A stretch of DNA of 5,531 bases from Schlesneria sp. (GTDB lineage Bacteria > Planctomycetota > Planctomycetia > Planctomycetales > Planctomycetaceae), in the NCBI GenBank assembly GCA_025353525.1, contig JANXOO010000732.1:1-5531 (forward strand), written 5' to 3'. Numbering within the stretch: the first letter of the stretch is position 1; every line of letters starts with the position of its first letter. The notes below the pieces were generated by a model. That model saw only the letters and a program-made list of their open reading frames with translations. It had not been told where the DNA came from and did no database searches. Below, in pieces: positions 1 to 4,856 of this stretch. The translations under genes and the position numbers were made by a program.

Positions 1-7
1 GTCATAA

Positions 8-43
8 CTCCTTCGTCGGAAAGCCTCATCCTGCGACGAGGAG
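8..43 (-). promoter_or_regulatory. Hairpin pairing over an AGGAG next to a possible start codon
   Basis: Bases 34-43 (cgacgaggag) pair with 8-18 (ctccttcgtcg), giving ten base pairs with one bulged base (13) and a 15-base loop (19-33). On the minus strand the 3' arm contains AGGAG just before the ATG at 5-3, so the stem would hide it. The loop contains the stop codon of the 19-codon frame and the ATG at 29. The pairing is read directly from the sequence; a role in controlling a gene beyond the left edge is inference. Confidence 0.3.
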
Positions 44-85
44 GAGGATAGCAGCTTCGCGAACCTCTGTCAGTACAAAAGTCAT
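26..85 (-). CDS. Possible 19-residue leader peptide ORF
   Basis: A short minus-strand frame starts with ATG at 85-83 and ends with TGA at 28-26, reading MTFVLTEVREAAILLLVAG. It has a good ribosome binding site, GGAGAA at 97-92, six bases from the ATG. Its stop codon overlaps the next minus-strand ATG (29-27) as ATGA, a typical translational-coupling arrangement. I do not recognise the peptide. Such a short frame can occur by chance, so the call rests only on the ribosome binding site, the ATGA overlap and the hairpin that follows. Confidence 0.2.
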   Translation of the reverse strand: MTFVLTEVREAAILLLVAG

Positions 86-235
86 TTCGTGTTCTCCATT
101 TCCTCTATCGGGACTGAAGACCGGGACAGGTATGACGCGGACGACACGGACAGATCATTCACAAATGGCATGACTCATTATCCTTCGAACGTACCGATAA
201 TTGGGTCACTCCATTTCGAAACCATCGGTCGGTTT

Positions 236-251
236 TCTTCGTGAACGAAGA
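236..251 (-). terminator. Short hairpin just after the HEAT gene stop
   Basis: TCTTCGT (236-242) and ACGAAGA (245-251) form a perfect 7-bp inverted repeat that begins one base after the TAG stop of the minus-strand HEAT gene. On that strand it is followed by AAAACC, not a T run, so it is not a canonical intrinsic terminator. It could protect or shape the mRNA 3' end. Confidence 0.2.
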
Positions 252-252
252 T

Positions 253-2103
253 CTATTTCAACTGGCTGATCGCTGATTCTGCCGCCTTACGGACCGACTC
301 ATTAGAATCTTTCAGCGATTCTTGCAGTGTCTTCTTCGCGATCTCAGAGCCACTACCGATGCTACCGAGCGTTTTGGCCACTTCCAGTCGGACCTTGGGG
401 TTTTCTGCTCGAACAAGGGCTGCGCATAAGAACGGGATCGTGATTCCGATTGTTTCCGGATCCGGGGTGATCTGAGCCAGGGCCCATGCCGCCAAGGTCG
501 TTTCGTGCGGATCGCGGCCGTTCAGCATACGTTGCAACGTCGGAATTGCAGACCTTGCCGGAGGGCCAATTCGACCAAGTGCATAGGCGGCAATCGGGTG
601 CATTTCCGGATCCCCTTCGGTGAGATATCTCAGGATTGCCGCGGTGGCTGACTGACTATCAGGTCCAATTTCCGCAAGAGCGATTAACGACGCTCGCCGA
701 ACGATGCGATCGTGGTCATTTAGAAGTCGCTCCAAGGCAGGAACGGCAGTAGCGGCTCGGGATTCGAGTTGTCCCAACGTTTGCGCTGACTCGCGTCGAA
801 TTTCCGGCCTTTCGCTGGACAGAGCGGTTGTTAACAGAGGAACGGCGGACGTTACATATTCTTTATTGGTCGGGTCGATCTGGAGTAACGCCCAGACACT
901 CGCGATGCGAAGGACCTCGTTGTCAGATGTATCCACAGCTCCCTTCAACGCGGGAAGGGCTTTCTCGTCATGCATCCTGCCGAGTGCAAATGCCGCCGCC
1001 GGCCGAAAGTTGAATTGCTCGTCCTGCAAGAGTTTTATCAATTGAGGTGTGGTGGATTTCGCTTCAGGTCCAATGGCTGCAAGGGCAATTATTGTTTCGC
1101 GCTGCAACGCGGAATCTTTTGACTTCAGGAGTTGCGCTAAGGACCCGACCGCCCCTGCAGCTTCTGAACCCAGCTCTGCAATTGCAGGGACCACCGACTT
1201 CTGAAGCGTCTCGGATTTGAGGCCATCCATGAGGGCGGGGAGAGCGGCTTTCCCGAATCTGCGTAATGAATGTTCCGCACTGATACGGACCTGAATGTCA
1301 GCATCCAGAAGTGCATTGATCAAAACGGGAATCGATCGCTCAGCCGGTGGTCCAATTTCTCCCAATGCCATGATTGCCTGCGCGCGAAGTTTCGGTTCCA
1401 GAGCTGACACCGTATCGATCAGTCGGTCTGTTGCTGAACCGGCCGCTGGTCCAATTGCTGCCAGCGCATCACAGGCATTCAATTTTCCGACCAGATTTTT
1501 CCCATCCAGCAAATTCGCAATTGCGAATACTGCAGTTTCGCCGGCACTGGCAACGCCATGGATCGCTTCAATGGAAACATCGTGTCGCTCGTTTGTTAAC
1601 GCGGCAACCAGTATCGGGATGGCTTTGACAGTCGCATCACCTTCTGCATCTTCGATTTGCACAATTGCGCGAGCAGCTCCAACTCGGATCAAAGGTTCTT
1701 TATCATTCAACATCGATAAAAGCTGCGGCAGCGACGGGCGGGATGCGTCTCCAAACAATCTCAGCGATTCGATAGCGCTATTCTTCACATGCGGTGATGG
1801 ATCGGAAAGTAACTGCGTCAGCGCCCGTACAACGGTGCTTGCATCCGAGTTAATTCGGCCCAGCGCGATTGCGACCTCATAACGAAGTCCCTGGTATTCG
1901 GTATTGAGTGATTCCAGGAGTAACGGGACTGTTTCTGCGGCGGCAGGGCCAATCTCGCCCAGTAATCTGACTGCTTTCGTCTTCTCAGCCAGACTCCCGG
2001 ATTTCAATTTCTCGGTCAGTCCTTCAAGTTCCTTGACCTCCGCCAACAAGTCCGACGCAGCAAGCGACAGAAACAAAGCCATCAGCAGCGTAGCGTAACG
2101 CAT
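253..2103 (-). CDS. Secreted HEAT-repeat (PBS-lyase type) protein
   Basis: A 616-residue protein of tandem HEAT repeats, a solenoid fold usually used for protein-protein contacts; no catalytic domain is visible. The ATG at 2103-2101 is preferred over the one at 2145-2143 because AGAGGGA lies 8 bases upstream and because it begins a signal peptide (MRYATLLMALFLSLAASDLLA, likely cleaved before EVKE). A putative sigma-54 promoter also places the transcript start near 2150, almost on top of the longer start. From about residue 25 to the end, units of roughly 35-39 residues repeat patterns such as LGEIGPPAERSIPVLINALL and VRISAEHSLRRFG, about 15 repeats in all. 'IGP' occurs six times, seen in the DNA as recurring GGTCCAAT. 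No lipobox or membrane anchor was seen, so a periplasmic or envelope location is inferred. It diverges from the Gly/Tyr-rich gene and may be co-regulated with it. The partner is unknown. Confidence 0.93.
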   Translation of the reverse strand: MRYATLLMALFLSLAASDLLAEVKELEGLTEKLKSGSLAEKTKAVRLLGEIGPAAAETVPLLLESLNTEYQGLRYEVAIALGRINSDASTVVRALTQLLSDPSPHVKNSAIESLRLFGDASRPSLPQLLSMLNDKEPLIRVGAARAIVQIEDAEGDATVKAIPILVAALTNERHDVSIEAIHGVASAGETAVFAIANLLDGKNLVGKLNACDALAAIGPAAGSATDRLIDTVSALEPKLRAQAIMALGEIGPPAERSIPVLINALLDADIQVRISAEHSLRRFGKAALPALMDGLKSETLQKSVVPAIAELGSEAAGAVGSLAQLLKSKDSALQRETIIALAAIGPEAKSTTPQLIKLLQDEQFNFRPAAAFALGRMHDEKALPALKGAVDTSDNEVLRIASVWALLQIDPTNKEYVTSAVPLLTTALSSERPEIRRESAQTLGQLESRAATAVPALERLLNDHDRIVRRASLIALAEIGPDSQSATAAILRYLTEGDPEMHPIAAYALGRIGPPARSAIPTLQRMLNGRDPHETTLAAWALAQITPDPETIGITIPFLCAALVRAENPKVRLEVAKTLGSIGSGSEIAKKTLQESLKDSNESVRKAAESAISQLK

Positions 2104-2160
2104 TTTTAAAATCCCTCTGTCGTGAATTGTCTTCAGCAACAACATGAACCGACTTTTGTC

Positions 2161-2176
2161 CGCAACTCATGTGCCT
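2161..2176 (-). promoter_or_regulatory. Putative sigma-54 promoter of the HEAT gene
   Basis: On the minus strand this reads AGGCACATGAGTTGCG. Against the sigma-54 consensus TGGCACG-N4-TTGCW it matches GGCAC and TTGC exactly, with the required 10 bases between the GG (2175-2174) and GC (2163-2162) pairs. The predicted transcript start is near 2150, giving a leader of about 47 bases before the ATG at 2103. Two correctly spaced blocks this close to consensus, in an intergenic region and in the right orientation, are good evidence, but the call is by eye. Confidence 0.55.
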
Positions 2177-2185
2177 AACCAGAGC

Positions 2186-2206
2186 TACGGTATCGGATGT
2201 GCCGTA
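2186..2206. promoter_or_regulatory. Inverted repeat between the two promoters, possible activator site
   Basis: TACGG (2186-2190) and CCGTA (2202-2206) form an inverted repeat with an 11-base spacer. A second one, ATCGG (2192-2196) and CCGAT (2213-2217), overlaps it. Both lie in the 64-bp gap between the -24 elements. Five-base arms are short and could be chance. Sigma-54 activator sites also usually sit further upstream, so the assignment as an operator is tentative. Confidence 0.25.
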
Positions 2207-2240
2207 CAGAAACCGATTCTTAACCGGGAATTGGCAGCAG

Positions 2241-2256
2241 TGGCGCAAAACTTGCG
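2241..2256 (+). promoter_or_regulatory. Putative sigma-54 promoter of the Gly/Tyr-rich gene
   Basis: The sequence TGGCGCAAAACTTGCG matches TGGCACG-N4-TTGCW at TGGC and TTGC, with exactly 10 bases between GG (2242-2243) and GC (2254-2255). The predicted transcript start is near 2267, leaving a leader of about 52 bases before the ATG at 2319. This also argues against the longer reading frame beginning at 2169, whose first codons would overlap the promoter. Confidence 0.55.
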
Positions 2257-2318
2257 GTCGATTTGCGGGAGTTGAGAGCGAAGAAAAAAAGCACACTCGG
2301 TGCGAGAAAGAAGATCAA

Positions 2319-3230
2319 ATGAAACCGAAATGTCTCTCGATTTTGGCGATGAACCTGACTTTTGCGGTCTCGGGACTCAATCAAGCCATGGGTCAACCCG
2401 TTCCCGGTGCTGTCGGTGGCATTCAGACTGTGTCTGGTCAGCACGCATTGAGCGTGTCAGGAAATGGCACCACATTTTTTGGACAGGGGTATTCAGGGTC
2501 GTTCGGTCAGGGGTCGGGTTTTGGCAGCGGCAACGCATTCGGGAATTCGTACGGCCAGTGGTACATGTCGCCTTATTCACAAGGGTATGCGGGTTACACA
2601 TCACCTTATGCATCAGGATATGGCATCAGCCAAGGGTATGGAGTGTTCGACCCATACAATGGGGGGTATCCCCCATTGTATGGGGGATACGGCGCTGGAC
2701 AGTCGCAAGGAGGCATCAATGCTTCAGGGTTAGCGAATCTCATACGATCCGAAGGAGAATACAACGAATCCAATGCGAAGGCAGCTGGCGAATATCAAAA
2801 GGCACGAAGTCAGTGGATCGAAAATCAAAATCGGATCCATGAAGAACTTCTCTCCCGCAAGCGTAGCAGCCAAGCCATCGCCAACCAGGATCACGAAACA
2901 GCGCGGGCGACTCGTGAACGGCAGCAGGAATTTATCGCGGCCCACCGTCCCCCACCGCTCAGCAGCGATCTGCTCGACCCTGATACCGGAAATATTGAAT
3001 GGCCGGTGGCATTAAAATCAGGTGAGTTTGACGGGATGCGTTTAGAGTTGGAGGCGTTGTTTGAGGCCCGATCAAAAAACGGAGTGACCGCGGAAAATCG
3101 ATCGCAGCTTTTGAATAAAATCCGCGACACTCAAGATCTATTGCGCGGCGAGGTCCTGCAAATTCCATTGCCGGACTACACGGAATCACGCAGGTTTCTT
3201 GAACGAATGCTCGCCAGCGCGCGACAATGA
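2319..3230 (+). CDS. Secreted Gly/Tyr-rich protein with planctomycete-type C-terminal domain
   Basis: A 303-residue protein of unknown function. The ATG at 2319 is chosen because it begins a signal-peptide-like segment (MKPKCLSILAMNLTFAVSGL, likely cleaved after QAMG near residue 24) and follows a purine run (2304-2314) and the putative sigma-54 promoter; the in-frame start at 2169 would add an unlikely 50-residue leader. Residues 50-132 are low-complexity, rich in Gly, Tyr, Ser and Gln (GYGISQGYGVF, GGYGAG). Residues 135-208 look helical and charged, possibly a coiled coil (SEGEYNESNAKAAGEYQKAR), followed by PPPLSSDLLDPDTGNIEWP (211-229) and a helical tail (FDGMRLELEALFEARSKNGV ... RRFLERMLAS). 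I recall this last block from uncharacterised planctomycete proteins. An envelope role is inferred from export and composition. An unusual double hairpin lies inside the gene at 2651-2690. Confidence 0.85.
   Translation: MKPKCLSILAMNLTFAVSGLNQAMGQPVPGAVGGIQTVSGQHALSVSGNGTTFFGQGYSGSFGQGSGFGSGNAFGNSYGQWYMSPYSQGYAGYTSPYASGYGISQGYGVFDPYNGGYPPLYGGYGAGQSQGGINASGLANLIRSEGEYNESNAKAAGEYQKARSQWIENQNRIHEELLSRKRSSQAIANQDHETARATRERQQEFIAAHRPPPLSSDLLDPDTGNIEWPVALKSGEFDGMRLELEALFEARSKNGVTAENRSQLLNKIRDTQDLLRGEVLQIPLPDYTESRRFLERMLASARQ
2651..2690 (+). repeat. Two overlapping, mutually exclusive perfect hairpins inside a gene
   Basis: Hairpin A pairs 2651-2665 with 2670-2684, fifteen perfect base pairs around the loop GTAT. 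Hairpin B pairs 2666-2676 with 2680-2690, eleven perfect base pairs around the loop TGT. Both use the C5 run at 2670-2674, so only one can form at a time. The segment encodes residues 111-124 (DPYNGGYPPLYGGY), in frame, within the Gly/Tyr-rich region. It includes a G6 run at 2661-2666. The pairing is seen directly; its role is unknown. Confidence 0.9.
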
Positions 3231-3254
3231 CACATTTTTTCCAGGGCGTCCGTA

Positions 3255-3393
3255 TTAAGGCGAGCGGCAGAAATGTTTATCCCGGAGTCCCCGACTGGCC
3301 GGGGTCGATCCCCTTTTTCGTCTTCGACAAAAGGGGTTTGACCCCCTCCCGCTGGACTTTCATCTGGCAATTGATTTTCTGCCGCTCGCCTAA
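3255..3393. repeat. Palindromic REP/MITE-like intergenic element
   Basis: The outer arms AGGCGAGCGGCAGAAA (3258-3273) and TTTCTGCCGCTCGCCT (3376-3391) are a perfect 16-bp inverted repeat, extendable to TTA/TAA ends if one base is bulged. Inside, 3301-3317 (GGGGTCGATCCCCTTTT) pairs with 3329-3345 (AAAAGGGGTTTGACCCC), 17 positions with one mismatch and one G-T. A smaller CCCCG/CGGGG pair sits at 3289-3304. The nested palindromes and the intergenic position resemble non-autonomous REP or MITE-type elements. No transposase and no clear target duplication are visible. As RNA it could act as a barrier or 3' stabiliser between the flanking genes. Confidence 0.6.
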
Positions 3394-3426
3394 CAGGAAC
3401 TCGGCACATTTAAGTAGTTTGTCAAT

Positions 3427-3969
3427 ATGAAAATCGCCGTCGCCAGCAACCATACGGGGTATGTAGTCAAGGCCGGTATTGTATCCCTGCTACGTCAGTC
3501 GGGGCACGATGCGACTGATTTCGGACCCGCCAGCGATGACATCTGCGATTACCCCGAATACGCAGCGAAAGCCGCAGAACTCGTGTCTCAAGGCAAGATG
3601 GATCGAGCGATCCTGGTTGGTAGTACGGGCATAGGCATGAGCATCGTCGCGAATAAATTCAGAGGTATTCGTGCTGCGTTGTGTCACTGTGATCATTCAG
3701 CTCGAGTGAGTCGAAGTGATAATGACGCAAATATTCTTTGCTTGTCGGCAGAATTGTTCAACGAACAATCGGCCGCACGAATCATAAATATCTGGCTGAA
3801 GACTTCTTTTGACGGAGGTCGACATGCTCGCCGAAACGCAAGGATCTCCCAAATAGAAACGGAAATCTGGAATGCCGTCGCTGGCGACCGGATGATAACA
3901 AAATCTGTCGATGTCGCCGTTCATGAACACGGTGTCCTCGCCGGTAACCGGTCACGGGTCAGGGACTGA
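3427..3969 (+). CDS. RpiB/LacAB-family sugar-phosphate isomerase-like protein, altered active site
   Basis: Residues 1-144 align along their length with ribose-5-phosphate isomerase B, which interconverts ribose 5-phosphate and ribulose 5-phosphate in the cytosol. Family landmarks are MKIAVASNHTGYVVK (1-15), DYPEYA (41-46), STGIGMSIVANKFRGIRAAL (66-85), SRSDNDANIL (95-104) and GGRHARRNARI (130-140). Against E. coli RpiB, His10, Thr68, Asn100, Arg133 and Arg137 are kept as His9, Thr67, Asn99, Arg132 and Arg136. However, Asp9 is Asn8, catalytic Cys66 is Gly65, and His99 is Asp98; the Glu used by the mycobacterial type is Met71. Residues 145-180 are an extra tail beyond the usual length of about 150. 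No ribosome binding site is evident; the frame offers no better start. It may be a paralogue with another substrate or role, so the symbol rpiB is withheld. E. coli numbering is from memory. Confidence 0.85.
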   Translation: MKIAVASNHTGYVVKAGIVSLLRQSGHDATDFGPASDDICDYPEYAAKAAELVSQGKMDRAILVGSTGIGMSIVANKFRGIRAALCHCDHSARVSRSDNDANILCLSAELFNEQSAARIINIWLKTSFDGGRHARRNARISQIETEIWNAVAGDRMITKSVDVAVHEHGVLAGNRSRVRD

Positions 3970-3978
3970 CGCATTTTT
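3958..3978 (+). terminator. Weak terminator-like hairpin over the RpiB-like stop codon
   Basis: GTCAG (3958-3962) and CTGAC (3966-3970) form a 5-bp stem with a GGA loop, followed after three bases by five T (3974-3978). The stem includes the TGA stop at 3967-3969. It is short for an intrinsic terminator; partial read-through to the four-Cys gene 81 bases downstream is likely if it works at all. Confidence 0.2.
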
Positions 3979-4050
3979 GCATCGAGCATTCGTTGAAGCT
4001 TTCCGCTTGTTGTCAGCAAAGTCTGCGCAATTTTTGTAAAGGAAAATCTG

Positions 4051-4275
4051 ATGTCAAAAGAAAACTGGGGATTGTGCAAAGAATGCAAGTGGTGGCAAAT
4101 CGAACCTGCCGCCACGATCGAGGATCAAACGGTCGGTGAGTGCATTGACGACAAACTTCAAAAATTTTCGATCCGAATCACCGGAAACGGTGGGTGTTCG
4201 CGGTTTCACGAGGGAAAACCGGCACGGGCCTCAGGATCGAGTGAAAAGCCTCCGACGGCAAAACCAACTCGATAG
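4051..4275 (+). CDS. Small four-cysteine protein of unknown function
   Basis: A 74-residue cytosolic-looking protein with no signal peptide or membrane segment. AAAGGA (4038-4043) lies seven bases before the ATG and supports this start. Cys9 and Cys12 form a CxxC (LCKECKWWQIEP) and Cys31 (VGECIDD) and Cys49 (GNGGCSRFHEGKPAR) follow; this Cys pattern suggests a small metal site, probably zinc or iron-sulfur. The tail (residues 58-74) is Pro/Ser/Lys-rich and probably disordered. I recall similar CKWWQIEP-type small proteins annotated as hypothetical, but know no function. It follows the RpiB-like gene by 81 bp on the same strand and may be co-transcribed, though its own promoter is not excluded. 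The ribosome binding site and the coherent Cys pattern make it a real gene. Confidence 0.8.
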   Translation: MSKENWGLCKECKWWQIEPAATIEDQTVGECIDDKLQKFSIRITGNGGCSRFHEGKPARASGSSEKPPTAKPTR

Positions 4276-4291
4276 GGTTCGAAGCTGATCG

Positions 4292-4373
4292 CTCTTGACT
4301 CGATCGCACGCGTCCCTGCATCGGATCGGCCATGGCAAGGCAAAGTTGAACTCTCAACGCGTTGAGTCAAGAG
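4292..4373. repeat. Inverted repeat and palindrome between convergent genes
   Basis: CTCTTGACTC (4292-4301) is perfectly repeated in inverse as GAGTCAAGAG (4364-4373), the latter covering the stop codon of the DUF4112 gene. A separate perfect 14-bp palindrome, CTCAACGCGTTGAG, lies at 4353-4366. No T run follows on either strand, so this is not a canonical terminator, though it could end transcripts from both sides or be a protein-binding site. Confidence 0.35.
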
Positions 4374-4792
4374 TGCGCAGCAAAGTGGCGGCTCAACAAT
4401 TCAATGTTCATTCGATTGGCCTTCCAGGCAACATCGAAAAGATCACCCGCAATCGGGACTGAGCCAATACCTACGTCAACTGCGACGTTCCAAAACATCC
4501 GCACGAGCAACCAAGTGGGCGCTCCAAGGCTCCTCGCCTCGCGAATCAACCACAACGAGATGACTCCAGAGATTGCGTCGCCGATGCCCGGAATTAGTCC
4601 GATGATGGCGTCAGCCCCAAACTCGATAGTCGTGCCGGGAATACGGAATTGCCCATCCATGAATTCAGCGATTTTTCTTAGCCTCTCAATTCGGATGCTG
4701 TGATCGGGATTGGTGAGCAATTCCGGTTCAATTGGTTCTCTTAACGACGACTCGTGATCAACCCGATTTAAGACAACCGTTGTTTTTTCCAT
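4367..4792 (-). CDS. DUF4112 domain protein
   Basis: A 141-residue protein carrying a DUF4112 domain over about residues 35-133. The diagnostic motifs are MDGQFRIPGT (45-54), FGADAIIGLIPGIGD (58-72), LGAPTWLLVRM (89-99), DVGIGSVPIAGDLFD (106-120) and WKANRMNIELL (123-133). The two IPG/VPxxGD-like segments are hydrophobic and Gly-rich and probably associate with or span the membrane; there is no signal peptide. The family's function is not known to me. The start is well supported: AGGAGAA at 4807-4801 lies eight bases upstream of the ATG. The N-terminal 34 residues are polar and outside the domain. The gene converges on the four-Cys gene, with 91 bp between their stops, so it is a separate transcription unit. 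A strong hairpin lies in its upstream region (4831-4856). Confidence 0.88.
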   Translation of the reverse strand: MEKTTVVLNRVDHESSLREPIEPELLTNPDHSIRIERLRKIAEFMDGQFRIPGTTIEFGADAIIGLIPGIGDAISGVISLWLIREARSLGAPTWLLVRMFWNVAVDVGIGSVPIAGDLFDVAWKANRMNIELLSRHFAAHS

Positions 4793-4830
4793 AACTTATT
4801 TTCTCCTGACACTTGAACATCGACCGGCTG

Positions 4831-4856
4831 AAAACGGAGAAAAAACTTCTCCTTTT
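4831..4856. terminator. Hairpin with A and T flanks upstream of the DUF4112 gene
   Basis: GGAGAA (4836-4841) and TTCTCC (4847-4852) form a 6-bp stem with loop AAAAC, flanked by AAAA (4831-4834) and TTTT (4853-4856). On the plus strand this resembles a short intrinsic terminator; on the minus strand GTTTT follows the stem. It sits 39 bases upstream of the DUF4112 start, so it could block read-through into that gene or, if inside its leader, act as an attenuator. The stem is short, so confidence is limited. Confidence 0.35.

Larger units (their letters stand above)
1..252. other. Flank downstream of the HEAT gene; no confident gene
   Basis: This stretch follows the 3' end of the minus-strand HEAT gene. 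I see no long reading frame with a convincing start. At the left edge, on the minus strand, an ATG at 5-3 is preceded by AGGAG (12-8), but with only 2 bases between them, which is short for a ribosome binding site. A second minus-strand ATG at 29-27 is in frame with it and would read MRLSDEGVMT. Either could be the start of a gene running off the window; with under 30 bases visible it cannot be identified. No convincing -35/-10 or -24/-12 promoter was found here. Confidence 0.4.
2104..2318. promoter_or_regulatory. Divergent intergenic control region
   Basis: These 215 bp separate the start codons of two divergent genes for exported proteins. They hold one -24/-12 element on each strand, pointing outward, with 64 bp between the two -24 ends, and short inverted repeats inside that gap. 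I found no good sigma-70 -35/-10 pair on either strand. Confidence 0.6.

Noticed and set aside
704..2098. Several plus-strand open frames within the HEAT gene, the longest 1295-1882
   Set aside because: They are antisense shadows produced by the repetitive HEAT codons; composition is Ser/Ala/Arg-rich and no ribosome binding site or family motif is present.
2104..2145. Longer start for the HEAT gene at 2145 (14 extra residues)
   Set aside because: The extra residues MLLLKTIHDRGILK precede a complete signal peptide, and the ATG at 2103 has a good ribosome binding site. The putative promoter also puts the transcript start only about five bases before 2145.
2230..2260. TTGGCA at 2231 as a sigma-70 -35 box
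   Set aside because: The region 16-18 bases downstream has no -10-like hexamer, whereas the overlapping -24/-12 element fits well.
2169..2318. Longer start for the Gly/Tyr-rich gene at 2169 (50 extra residues)
   Set aside because: The added segment has no protein-like character, would bury the signal peptide inside the protein, and overlaps the putative sigma-54 promoter at 2241-2256.
2300..2842. 180-codon plus-strand frame overlapping the Gly/Tyr-rich gene
   Set aside because: It is the shifted frame of a real gene, rich in Arg, Trp, Cys and His, with no protein-like pattern. The signal peptide and the conserved C-terminal block lie in the other frame.
3231..3240. T6 run after the Gly/Tyr-rich gene as an intrinsic terminator
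   Set aside because: No stable stem lies directly before the T run; the nearest GC-rich stretch gives only a four-pair stem separated from it by several bases.
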